The translations under genes were made by a program, and so were the position numbers. DNA of 64,000 nt from Syntrophosphaera sp035450685. GTDB taxonomy: Bacteria; Cloacimonadota; Cloacimonadia; Cloacimonadales; Cloacimonadaceae. Below, in pieces: positions 49,820 through 57,771 of the stretch (within the stretch, counting starts at the first letter, position 1; every line of letters begins with the position of its first letter). The stretch is taken from assembly GCA_035450685.1 (NCBI GenBank), contig DAOTNF010000006.1, positions 1 through 64,000 of the forward strand, in the 5' to 3' direction. The notes below the pieces were generated by a model that saw only the letters and a list, made by a program, of their open reading frames with translations, had not been told where the DNA came from and searched no databases.

Positions 49820-51097
49820 ATGTCATCAATCATTCATATTTACGGACGCGAAATACTGGATTCACGCGGCAATCCCACCGTGGAAGCCGATCTGCACCTG
49901 GAAAGCGGTGTGATTACCAGGGCTGGAGTGCCCAGCGGCGCATCAACCGGAGAACGGGAAGCGATCGAATTGCGCGATGGGGACAAATCCCGCTATGGCG
50001 GCAAAGGCACCCTGAAAGCCGTGCAAAACATCAATGATAAGATCGCCCCCGCCCTCATCGGCATGGAATCCACCGCCCAGTCACATCTTGATCATGCCAT
50101 GCTGGATATAGACGGAACGCCGAACAAGGCCAGGCTGGGAGCGAACGCCATCCTCGCCGTTTCCATGGCCGCCGCCCGCGCCAGCGCCATCGAGCTTGAC
50201 CTCCCCCTCTACCGCTATCTTGGGGGCGTGAACGCCTGCACCCTGCCCGTCCCGATGAGCAACATCATCAATGGCGGCGCGCATGCCGACAACAACGTGG
50301 ACATCCAGGAATTCATGATCATGCCCCTTGGCGCCAACAGCTTCAGGGAAGCTATCCGCATGAATGCCGAGACCTTCCATGCCCTCAGAGCCATCCTCAT
50401 CAAACGCGGACTGGCCACAGGCGTGGGTGACGAAGGCGGTTTCGCGCCGAATCTGGATTCCAATGAAGCGGCTCTGGAAGTGATCGTGGAAGCCATCACC
50501 GCCGCCGGATACAAGCCCGGCCAGGACATCTATATCGCCCTGGACGCCGCGGCCTCCAGCTTCTGGAAAGACGGCAAATACGTCTTTGAAGGAAAAGAGA
50601 TGAACAGCGACGCGATGATCGCCTATTATGAGATGATTGTGGAAAAGTATCCCATCGTCTCTCTGGAAGACGGCCTGGCAGAAAACGACTGGGATGGCTG
50701 GAAGCAGCTCAACGCCAGACTGGGTAACAAGATCCAGATCGTGGGCGACGACCTCCTGGTCACCAATCCCCAGTTCATCAAGCGCGGCATCGCGGAAAAG
50801 GCCGCCAACAGCGTCCTGATCAAACTCAACCAGATCGGAACCGTTTCCGAGACCATCGAGGCCATCAACATGGCGCATAAAGCCGGTTGGACCTGCGTTG
50901 TCTCACACCGCAGCGGCGAAACCGGAGACACCTTCATCGCCGATTTGGCCGTGGCTCTCAATACCGGCCAGATCAAGACCGGCTCGATCTCCCGCAGCGA
51001 AAGGGTGGACAAATACAACCAGCTTCTGCGCATCGAGGAAGAATTGGGAGTGTCCGCCGTTTATCCCGGCAAAGCCGTGATCAAACAGCTTGGCTGA
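49820..51097 (+). CDS. eno: Enolase
   Basis: 425 residues from the ATG at 49820, which follows AAGGAGTAACGCAATA; an upstream in-frame ATG at 49772 lies in the SPFH gene. The start IIHIYGREILDSRGNPTVEA, PSGASTGEREAIELRDGD, the loop INGGAHADNNVDIQEFMI, GVGDEGGFAP, SLEDGLAENDWDGW, GDDLLVTN, LIKLNQIGT and SHRSGETGDTFIADL include all magnesium ligands and catalytic residues. It converts 2-phosphoglycerate to phosphoenolpyruvate. Confidence 0.98.
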   Translation: MSSIIHIYGREILDSRGNPTVEADLHLESGVITRAGVPSGASTGEREAIELRDGDKSRYGGKGTLKAVQNINDKIAPALIGMESTAQSHLDHAMLDIDGTPNKARLGANAILAVSMAAARASAIELDLPLYRYLGGVNACTLPVPMSNIINGGAHADNNVDIQEFMIMPLGANSFREAIRMNAETFHALRAILIKRGLATGVGDEGGFAPNLDSNEAALEVIVEAITAAGYKPGQDIYIALDAAASSFWKDGKYVFEGKEMNSDAMIAYYEMIVEKYPIVSLEDGLAENDWDGWKQLNARLGNKIQIVGDDLLVTNPQFIKRGIAEKAANSVLIKLNQIGTVSETIEAINMAHKAGWTCVVSHRSGETGDTFIADLAVALNTGQIKTGSISRSERVDKYNQLLRIEEELGVSAVYPGKAVIKQLG

Positions 51098-51125
51098 AAA
51101 GCCTGATAATACATGCCAAAACACA

Positions 51126-51149
51126 GGCGGGAGCAATCCCGCCTTTTGT
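51126..51149 (+). terminator. Rho-independent terminator after eno
   Basis: GGCGGGA, loop GCAA, TCCCGCC, then TTTTGTTT. A compact perfect stem 28 bases past the stop. Confidence 0.88.
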
Positions 51150-51243
51150 TTGCCCTCCTGCCAGAGCCGCGTTTCCTGCCCTTGTTACGCGGGAACCGCA
51201 GAGTAGCGGTAAAACTCAGCCGGAGCTGCCTTTCCTGCTTGCT

Positions 51244-51273
51244 TTGCCGGTGCTTTGGGTTAGTTTGTATAAT
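51244..51273 (+). promoter_or_regulatory. Sigma-70-like promoter of the iron alcohol dehydrogenase
   Basis: TTGCCG, 18 bases, then a perfect TATAAT, 40 bases upstream of the ATG at 51313. Confidence 0.5.
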
Positions 51274-51312
51274 ATGCTTTCATTCGATATCTGAAAAAGA
51301 CAAGGAGCAGAA

Positions 51313-52455
51313 ATGGATACTTTTCGTTTTTACAACCCTACGCGGATCCATTTTGGAACCGGGATGATAAAAAACATTGGCCCAGAAATGAGCGCCGCCG
51401 GAGTGAAGAAATGCCTGCTGGTGGCTGGCGGGGGTTCCATCCGCGCAAACAGCGTTTACAGCCAGGTGGTGGAAAGCCTGAAAAGCAGCCATATTGACTG
51501 GATCGAGGCCTGGGGCGCGCAGTCCAATCCCACTCTGGCAAAAGTGCGTGAGATGATCCAGGTTACCCGCCGGGAAGGGGTGGACGCGGTTCTCGCGGTG
51601 GGCGGCGGTTCTGTGATCGACAGCGCCAAAGCGGTTGCCGCGGGCTTCCATCTGCAGGATGTCTGGAACGCCTTCACGGGCGCTGAGCGGATTCAGCAGG
51701 CGCTGCCCGTTTTCACCGTGCTCACCATCTCCGCCACCGGCAGCGAGATGAATGGCAACGCGGTCATCACAAACAGCGAAGAGAAAAAGAAGTGGAGCAT
51801 AGGCTCCACGCTGCTCTATCCCAGGGCAACCATCATCGACCCCTCCGTGCAAAGCAGCCTGCCTTTCAAACAGACTGTCAACGGAGCCCTGGATGCCACC
51901 GCGCACATTCTGGAATACTATTTCATGGACGACAACGCGATCGCCACCCTGGCCATCAACAGCGGCCTGCTCCACACCATCACGGAGATGACTGACCGCC
52001 TGAAAGGCAACGCCTCTGACCTTACCGCCCGAGGCAACCTTGCCTGGAGCGCCACTTTGGCCCTCAACGGGATCAGCGGAGCCGGCCTCAAAGGCGGTGA
52101 CTGGGGCTGCCACACCATCGAGCATGCCTTTTCCGCGCTCTATCCCAGCATTGCCCACGGAGAGGGGCTGGGAGTGATCTTCCCGGCCTGGATCGAGTAT
52201 GTAAGCGAAAAGTATCCGGATCGCTTCACAGGCTGGGCCAGGAATGTTTGGGGAGAGGACAGCGTTCCCTACGCCTTGCGCCGCTTTCGCGAAAAGATCG
52301 AATCATGGGGTTCATCCACTTCACTCCGCGACCTGGGCATCAAGGAACAAGACCTTGCCACGCTGCGCGACATCATCCTGCAATCCGGCACCATCGGCAA
52401 AATCCACCAGTTTGGCGCGGCGGATATCGAAGCCCTGCTGATGCTGGCATATTAA
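51313..52455 (+). CDS. Iron-containing alcohol dehydrogenase (butanol dehydrogenase/YqhD type)
   Basis: 380 residues; CAAGGAGCAGAA precedes the ATG. The N-terminal FYNPTRIHFGTGMI and the nucleotide-binding GGGSVIDSAKAVAAG are typical of group III alcohol dehydrogenases. The metal site is intact: Asp in NGALDATAHILEYY with its His, and the two His of GCHTIEHAFSALYPSIAHGEGL. These enzymes reduce aldehydes with NAD(P)H at the end of fermentation. It stands alone between its own promoter and terminator. Substrate chain length is not readable. Confidence 0.93.
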   Translation: MDTFRFYNPTRIHFGTGMIKNIGPEMSAAGVKKCLLVAGGGSIRANSVYSQVVESLKSSHIDWIEAWGAQSNPTLAKVREMIQVTRREGVDAVLAVGGGSVIDSAKAVAAGFHLQDVWNAFTGAERIQQALPVFTVLTISATGSEMNGNAVITNSEEKKKWSIGSTLLYPRATIIDPSVQSSLPFKQTVNGALDATAHILEYYFMDDNAIATLAINSGLLHTITEMTDRLKGNASDLTARGNLAWSATLALNGISGAGLKGGDWGCHTIEHAFSALYPSIAHGEGLGVIFPAWIEYVSEKYPDRFTGWARNVWGEDSVPYALRRFREKIESWGSSTSLRDLGIKEQDLATLRDIILQSGTIGKIHQFGAADIEALLMLAY

Positions 52456-52499
52456 GGGAGTAAGCGGAGCAGGAACCAAAGCAAAAGCGCCCGGGATCA

Positions 52500-52536
52500 G
52501 GGTTCAATTCCAATGGAACCCCCGCTTGTTTTTTTG
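52500..52536 (+). terminator. Terminator after the alcohol dehydrogenase
   Basis: GGGTTC, loop, GAACCC, then CCGCTTGTTTTTTTG. Short stem but a strong T tract. Confidence 0.65.
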
Positions 52537-52537
52537 C

Positions 52538-52566
52538 TTGACAGTAATTCAGGCGATACATTTACT
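52538..52566 (+). promoter_or_regulatory. Candidate promoter of the lipoprotein gene at 52584
   Basis: TTGACA, 17 bases, TTTACT. The -10 matches four of six positions; the start codon is only 18 bases further. Confidence 0.35.
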
Positions 52567-52583
52567 CCACTTAGGAGTTAAAA

Positions 52584-53699
52584 ATGAAGAAGTTCGCCTA
52601 TCTGCTTATCCTTATTCCGCTACTACTGGCCGCGGGTTGTGATAACGTAAGCCCGGAAGACTCGTCTGGCTGGATCGAACTTGCTGATTATGATTTCCCC
52701 GTCTATGTGGGTCATTTTGCCGATTACGTGCACACCGACGAGTATGGAAATAGATTGGGCACAGTGGCTTATGGCGAAGGCGGGGATGGTAAAGACTGGC
52801 AGATCTTTCCCTGTTATCCCACAGATCTGGGCGCTTTACCAAAGATGGCCAAAAAGGCAGCCAGCGCCAGGGACGAATACCACATCCTGGTCCAGGCATT
52901 TTGTAATTACAACGGCTCAATGGAACTGAACGCCGCCATCCAGTTTAATGGCAGTGACACAGGTTTTTTCACGCCCCACACTTTTAGCTATCAGGGTGCC
53001 TACGATCCGTCTTTGGAGACCAGCTTTCTGGTATCGCATCTGGATTATGAGTTCCCTTTAGAGCCGGTGGTCAGCTTCTCTGAGGATACAAATACCTACA
53101 ACTATGTTTTTTACGGTATGCCGATTATTATTCCTCCTCCCTGGTATTCTTTTACCGTTACCCTTGATGAACTGGGCTACGTTCTGATAAGATGGGTAAT
53201 CGAGGATGAAACGGAAGTGCTGGGATATCAGCTTCACCGCTCTGAAACGAATGACATGGATGACTTCCAAGTGATCAATGCGGAACTGATTCCCGCCACT
53301 AACACCAGCGAGCCGCACGAATACAGCTATACAGACTTAAGCGTGTCCCCCGGGCACGAATATTATTATTGGCTGGAAAAGGTAAATGACGGATTTCCCC
53401 CGGAGTTATACGGTCCTTGTTTCGTTTTTGTTCCCGCGGCTGAAAACAGCGTGTCACCGGCCTATCCAAATCCCTGCAAAAACTATTTAAACCTGCCCGT
53501 TGGCGTGAAGTTTGGCAACGCCGCCACCGTTCTAATACTCGATTCCCAGCTTGCGGTCCGCAAGAAATTCTACCTGGAACGACAAGAATCTTACCAGATC
53601 ACAATGGGGGTGGATGACCTCGAGCCAGGACTCTACCGCGTTTTCATCTGGTTCCATGACGGCTATTACGCCTATGGAGATGTATTGGTGCAGGAGTGA
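52584..53699 (+). CDS. Lipoprotein with fibronectin-like domain and sorting-like C-terminus
   Basis: 371 residues; TTAGGAGTTAAAA precedes the ATG. Signal peptide with lipobox LAAGC (acylated Cys19). Residues about 30-190 are an unrecognised beta-rich domain. Residues about 190-285 form a fibronectin-III-like domain (GYVLIRWVIEDETEVLGYQL ... YTDLSVSPGHEYYYWLEKV). Residues about 290-371 resemble the type IX sorting fold: AYPNPCKNYLNLPV, VLILDSQLAVRKKF, LEPGLYRVFIW, though the RGQ turn is not conserved. Having both a lipobox and a sorting-like tail is unusual. Function unknown. Confidence 0.8.
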   Translation: MKKFAYLLILIPLLLAAGCDNVSPEDSSGWIELADYDFPVYVGHFADYVHTDEYGNRLGTVAYGEGGDGKDWQIFPCYPTDLGALPKMAKKAASARDEYHILVQAFCNYNGSMELNAAIQFNGSDTGFFTPHTFSYQGAYDPSLETSFLVSHLDYEFPLEPVVSFSEDTNTYNYVFYGMPIIIPPPWYSFTVTLDELGYVLIRWVIEDETEVLGYQLHRSETNDMDDFQVINAELIPATNTSEPHEYSYTDLSVSPGHEYYYWLEKVNDGFPPELYGPCFVFVPAAENSVSPAYPNPCKNYLNLPVGVKFGNAATVLILDSQLAVRKKFYLERQESYQITMGVDDLEPGLYRVFIWFHDGYYAYGDVLVQE

Positions 53700-53892
53700 A
53701 GCGTTCCGGTTATTCCTGGAACAAGCCCCACTCTTTACCTGATTGATAATCAGCCTTGCGGGTGGATTACCGCGCGACGATATTCAGAGTGATATCCAGG
53801 CACCCGGCCCGGGAGCGGGGAATTTCCTGCTTGACAAAAGCGCCATTTACAGGATCATGCCCTATCAATAACTATGCAAGGATCAGCAGCCA

Positions 53893-54831
53893 ATGAAAGA
53901 TAAAGCGATCATCCGCAACCTGCGCCAAAAAAAGGAAAGCCTCAGACCTGACTATACCATCACGCCCATCCCCGAGGGCAGGAAGTTCCGCAGGCGCAAA
54001 CCCTGGCTGCAGGATTGGATCGAGGCCATCCTCTTCGCCTTTGTGGTGGCGATGATCATCCGCAACTACACCTTCCAGAACTTCATGATTCCCTCTCCCT
54101 CGATGGAAAAGACCCTGCTCACCGGAGACTACCTGGTCGCCAACAAGCTCAAATATTACTTCACCGACCCCAAACGCGAGGACATCGTCACCTTCCGCTT
54201 TCCCAAGCTGGAAGAGGGCACTCCCGAACACCCGGACAGCAAGGACAACTTCATCAAAGTCTTCCATCCCATCTACATAAACAAAAGCGCGGCCTTCAGC
54301 AAGTTTCCCCTGACCTTCATGCACATCAGCTATTACGCCCGCAAGAATGTGGTCAAAAGGGTGATCGGCATGCCGGGGGACATCGTGGAACTGCGTGACA
54401 AGATCGTCTATATCAACGGCAAGCGCTTCGAGCGGGGCTATGAATGTTACGACATTCCCATGCCCTCGCCGCCCCAGTCCCCGGTGCAGATCATCCCGCA
54501 CCGTTTTGCCTACGGGCAGGATGACTACGCCATTTCCCGCAGCGACTGGTATGAACCCTATCGCGTGGAGGTGGCGGACAGCAGCGGGACGCAGGCCAAC
54601 AGAATCTTCAACCGCGACTGGTTTGGCCCCATCAGGGTGCCGGAAGGCAAATACTTTGTGCTGGGCGACAACCGCGATGTGAGCGAGGACAGCCGCTACT
54701 GGGGCTTCCTTGACCGCTCGGACATCACCGGCACGCCCTGGCTGATCTTCTATTCCAAAGGGATCGAATACAACAAGCTGTTCGACACCCCCCACACAAG
54801 ATGGGACAGGATCTTCCGTCTGGCCCGTTAG
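53893..54831 (+). CDS. lepB: Signal peptidase I
   Basis: 312 residues. A basic cytoplasmic stretch (1-38) precedes one membrane span (about 41-60). The nucleophile Ser70 is in MIPSPSMEKTLLTGDYL and the general base Lys155 in KNVVKRVIGMPGD; GDNRDVSEDSRYWGFL is box E. It removes signal peptides from exported proteins, many of which are encoded in this window. An insertion between the two boxes (about 105-150) lengthens it, as in many FCB-group enzymes. hemW begins inside its last codons. Confidence 0.96.
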   Translation: MKDKAIIRNLRQKKESLRPDYTITPIPEGRKFRRRKPWLQDWIEAILFAFVVAMIIRNYTFQNFMIPSPSMEKTLLTGDYLVANKLKYYFTDPKREDIVTFRFPKLEEGTPEHPDSKDNFIKVFHPIYINKSAAFSKFPLTFMHISYYARKNVVKRVIGMPGDIVELRDKIVYINGKRFERGYECYDIPMPSPPQSPVQIIPHRFAYGQDDYAISRSDWYEPYRVEVADSSGTQANRIFNRDWFGPIRVPEGKYFVLGDNRDVSEDSRYWGFLDRSDITGTPWLIFYSKGIEYNKLFDTPHTRWDRIFRLAR

Positions 54832-55943
54832 CGGTTTACGTCCACATCCCTTTCTGCCTCTCCCGCTGCGGCTATTGCAGCTTTTTCAGCCTGCCGTTCA
54901 GCACCGGCGCCTTGACGGGCTATCTGGACTGCCTGCTGCGGGAGATCGGGCTTTTCCGGCGGCGCCTGGGTGGAATGATCAGCGCGAAAACCCTCTATTT
55001 TGGCGGAGGAACGCCTTCACTGCTGGATGCCGGGCAGTTGCAGGCCATCTGCTCCTGTTTTGACCTGACGCCGGACGCGGAAGTCACCCTGGAGGTCAAC
55101 CCTCTGCAGATCACCCCGCGTTTTTTGCAAGCCCTGCGCTCCACCCCGGTCAACCGCCTTTCCATCGGCGTGCAGAGCCTGGACGACAGCAACTTGGAGT
55201 ATCTGGGACGCAGGCACCGCGCCGCCCAAATTCCGGGCAAGATCGCGCTCTGCCGCGAACTGGGCTACCACAACATCTCTCTCGATCTCATCTACGGCCT
55301 TCCCGGTTCCTCTCCCGGAAGCGTTTCCCAAGAGGTGGAACGCTTCGCCCGGCTTGCCCCCGAACACCTTTCCTGCTATCTGCTCAGCCTGGATGAAGGC
55401 TCCCCCCTGGCGGCCGGGATCGCAGCGGGCGACTCGGCTCCCTTGCCTCCGGACGACCTGGCGGCGGAAGAATACGCGGCTCTGTGCGAGACCGCTTTGG
55501 AGCAGGGCTTCCAGCAGTATGAAATCTCAAACTTCTGCCAGCCGGGAAAAGCTTCCCATCACAATCTTGCCTATTGGCAAAGCGAGCCCTGGCTGGCTCT
55601 GGGCGCTTCCGCTTCCGGCTGGCTGCCGCCCTGGCGCTACACCAATCCCGCCGACCTGCAATCATACCACGCCAATATTGAAGCGGAAAGAATCCTGCCG
55701 GATGCCGAGGAATGCGGCGCGGGAAGGGCGGCGGCGGACTATCTGATGATGGGTTTGCGCCTGCTGAAGGGGATCGATCTGGCGGATTTCCAGGCCCGCT
55801 TCGGCAGAGATCTGGCCACGGAAAAAGCCGGGCAACTGCGCAAACTCGGGGAGCTTGGGCTGCTGGAACTGGAGCAAAACACCCTGCGCCTGAGCCGGAA
55901 CGCGCTCTTTGTTTCAAACTCGGTGATCGGAGAGCTGCTTTGA
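54801..55943 (+). CDS. hemW: HemW-type radical SAM protein (coproporphyrinogen III oxidase-like)
   Basis: 380 residues. The iron-sulfur motif CLSRCGYCSFF (Cx3Cx2C) follows VYVHIPFC. GGGTPSLL, EVNPLQITPRFLQALRSTPV with NRLSIGVQSLDD and DLIYGLPG are family typical. A C-terminal HemN domain (about 300-380) reads DYLMMGLRLLKGIDLADF. HemW proteins bind haem and are thought to deliver it; they lack the extra Cys of true HemN oxidases (here CGYCSFF rather than CxxCxC). It overlaps lepB by 31 bases and the next gene by four. Confidence 0.93.
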   Translation: MGQDLPSGPLAVYVHIPFCLSRCGYCSFFSLPFSTGALTGYLDCLLREIGLFRRRLGGMISAKTLYFGGGTPSLLDAGQLQAICSCFDLTPDAEVTLEVNPLQITPRFLQALRSTPVNRLSIGVQSLDDSNLEYLGRRHRAAQIPGKIALCRELGYHNISLDLIYGLPGSSPGSVSQEVERFARLAPEHLSCYLLSLDEGSPLAAGIAAGDSAPLPPDDLAAEEYAALCETALEQGFQQYEISNFCQPGKASHHNLAYWQSEPWLALGASASGWLPPWRYTNPADLQSYHANIEAERILPDAEECGAGRAAADYLMMGLRLLKGIDLADFQARFGRDLATEKAGQLRKLGELGLLELEQNTLRLSRNALFVSNSVIGELL

Positions 55944-56680
55944 CTCTGGAAGAACTGCGCCTGCGCCTGGCGGAATGTATCCGCGGCACTGAGTTTGCCG
56001 GGCGGACCTGGTTTGCCGGAGGCTGTGTGCGTGACGAACTGCTGGGGCGCCAGCAACGCCTGCTGGACGCCGATCTGGCTGTGGAGCTTCCGGAGGGAGG
56101 GCTGCGCCTGGCTAAGTTGCTGCGCGATCGCTTGCCCACCTCGGAACCCGATCTGGAACAGGGATTTGGCACTGCCAGCGCCAGGTTTGGCGAATTGCGC
56201 CTGGATTACGTGATGACCCGCAGCGAGGCCTATTGCGCAGGCAGCCGGCATCCCCGGGTGAGGTTCGCGCCGCTGGAAAAGGATTGCCAGCGCAGGGATT
56301 TTACCATCAACGCGCTCTATCTGGAGATCATGGAAGGCGGGGTGATTGACCCCTGCGGCCGGGGGCTTGACGACCTGCGGCAAAAGATCCTGCGCTGCGT
56401 GCAAGACCCGCTAACGTCCATGCTCGAAGACCCGTTACGCGTCCTGCGTGCCCTGCGTTTTGCCGTGCTGCTGGATCTGGAGATCGAAGCCGGCACCCTC
56501 TCCGCCATCCAGGCCAACGCCCCTCTTTGCGCCACCCTGAGCCGCCGCCGTTGCCGTGACGAACTGCAAAAACTGCGCTCCGCCGCTTCCCAGGCAGCTT
56601 ATGCCCGCTGGCTTTCAATGCTGGAAGACACTGGCGTGCTGCCCTATCTGAGCTCGAGAGTAGAGCTTCCCCGCGGCTAA
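55940..56680 (+). CDS. Short tRNA nucleotidyltransferase/poly(A) polymerase head-domain protein
   Basis: The likely start is the TTG at 55940, overlapping the hemW stop (TTGA), giving 246 residues. The class II nucleotidyltransferase head has GGCVRDELL and DADLAVE (catalytic Asp pair), then LRLDYVMTR, the RRDFTINALYLE motif C region and LEDPLRVLRALRFA (ATP/CTP-recognition helix). The family is normally 400 or more residues with body and tail domains that hold tRNA; here the frame stops soon after the neck, just before a dispersed repeat. It may be a truncated or minimal CCA-adding/poly(A) enzyme. Confidence 0.8.
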   Translation: MTLEELRLRLAECIRGTEFAGRTWFAGGCVRDELLGRQQRLLDADLAVELPEGGLRLAKLLRDRLPTSEPDLEQGFGTASARFGELRLDYVMTRSEAYCAGSRHPRVRFAPLEKDCQRRDFTINALYLEIMEGGVIDPCGRGLDDLRQKILRCVQDPLTSMLEDPLRVLRALRFAVLLDLEIEAGTLSAIQANAPLCATLSRRRCRDELQKLRSAASQAAYARWLSMLEDTGVLPYLSSRVELPRG

Positions 56681-56718
56681 GGCTCCCCTTTACATCCTAT
56701 AGATTTCCTGGGGTTTAC

Positions 56719-56766
56719 CTGGGGTCATCCTTAACTTCGCAACCACATACCTAAGGATGATACCCC
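56719..56766 (+). repeat. Dispersed CATCATCCTTAGG repeat, copy 6
   Basis: CTGGGGTCATCCTTAACTTC, GCAACCACATACC, TAAGGATGATACCCC. GGGGTCATCCTTA and TAAGGATGATACCCC pair as a hairpin. Near-identical to the reverse complement of copy 1. Confidence 0.7.
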
Positions 56767-56795
56767 CAAATCCAGTAGTATCAAGGGAGGGCGGT

Positions 56796-56969
56796 ATGAC
56801 GGATTATGCGGATTATTGCTGGTATTTTCTCTGGCATGAAGGGAATTCCGCCGACAATCCCGCCCCCGGTTCAGCCTATTTCTGGCAGACAGGGCAAAAG
56901 AAAGTGCCGCGGCCGCCCTGCTTGATCTTTTTCACCTCGTGCCCTTTGGGGCAGGTGTCTTTCTGGTAG
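56796..56969 (+). CDS. Possible micro-ORF downstream of repeat copy 6
   Basis: ATG after AAGGGAGGGCGGT, opening a 57-codon frame that starts MTDYADY. The first residues and the upstream 20 bases match the module at 15689. The frame overlaps the 3' end of mutM on the other strand, so it is likely non-coding repeat DNA. Confidence 0.15.
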   Translation: MTDYADYCWYFLWHEGNSADNPAPGSAYFWQTGQKKVPRPPCLIFFTSCPLGQVSFW

Positions 56970-57679
56970 ATTTGCAGGAAGTTCTGGAAACCGCCGCTTT
57001 TGTCATCCACCCGGCGAAAGTCCGAGATGGAAGTGCCGTTCATGGCGATGGCCTGTTTCAGCACGGCTTTGGTTTCCGCCGCCAGTTTGCGCAGGCGGGG
57101 CAGGGAGATTTCTCCGGCGGGGGTTTCGGGGTGAATCCTGCTGCGGTAGAGGATTTCGGTGGCATAGATGTTGCCCAGCCCGGCGATCTTGCTTTGATCC
57201 ATGAGGATGTTTTTGACCGGGGTTTTGCGGTGGGCAAAGAGCCTGGCCAGATATTCTCCGGTGAACCCGGCAGAGAGCGGTTCGATGCCCAGATCAGGCA
57301 TGAACTTGCCAAGGTTGGCTGTTTTGCAGAGCACGATTTTACCGAAGGTGCGGATGTCGATGAAGTGCAGCTTTTTCCCGCCTGAGAGCAGAAAACAGGC
57401 GCGTTCGTGGGGCGATTTACCCTGCATGGCTTCATCTTGCACCAGCTTGCCGGTCATGCGCAGGTGGATGATCAGGCTGGTTTCCCCGCTGAGATGCAGG
57501 ATCATATACTTGCCCCGGCGTTCGTGGCCGTTGAGCCTGGCTGGAAAGGGATTTTTGGCCAGTTCGGGATCCTTCACCACGGTTCCCGGATAAAAGCAGT
57601 CGAGCCCGCGAATCTCTTTGTCTTTGAGATACTCGGTCACGCCATCCAAAACGGTCTGCACTTCTGGTAGTTCGGGCAT
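56876..57679 (-). CDS. mutM: Formamidopyrimidine-DNA glycosylase
   Basis: 267 residues from the ATG at 57679; an upstream frame extension is ignored because the enzyme needs its N-terminal Pro. MPELPEVQTV gives catalytic Pro2 and Glu3, and Lys57 (GHERRGKYMIL) is conserved. LMDQSKIAGLGNIYATEILY is the helix-two-turn-helix. The C-terminal zinc finger reads CPKGHEV ... CPVCQ, whereas the usual first pair is CxxCG; the second Cys is missing and a His sits one position later. It removes 8-oxoguanine and opened purines and nicks abasic sites. Confidence 0.94.
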   Translation of the reverse strand: MPELPEVQTVLDGVTEYLKDKEIRGLDCFYPGTVVKDPELAKNPFPARLNGHERRGKYMILHLSGETSLIIHLRMTGKLVQDEAMQGKSPHERACFLLSGGKKLHFIDIRTFGKIVLCKTANLGKFMPDLGIEPLSAGFTGEYLARLFAHRKTPVKNILMDQSKIAGLGNIYATEILYRSRIHPETPAGEISLPRLRKLAAETKAVLKQAIAMNGTSISDFRRVDDKSGGFQNFLQIYQKDTCPKGHEVKKIKQGGRGTFFCPVCQK

Positions 57680-57771
57680 GTCGGTCTTTCTCCTGTAGCG
57701 ATTATGGATTGGGCGGGGATATTTCCTGCCTTGAAGAAGCACCCGCCAGGCACGGGATTGCCGGCTTCATC

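Noticed and set aside
54801..55943. True oxygen-independent coproporphyrinogen oxidase HemN
   Set aside because: The iron-sulfur loop and length fit HemW; HemN is longer and has an additional Cys in the loop.
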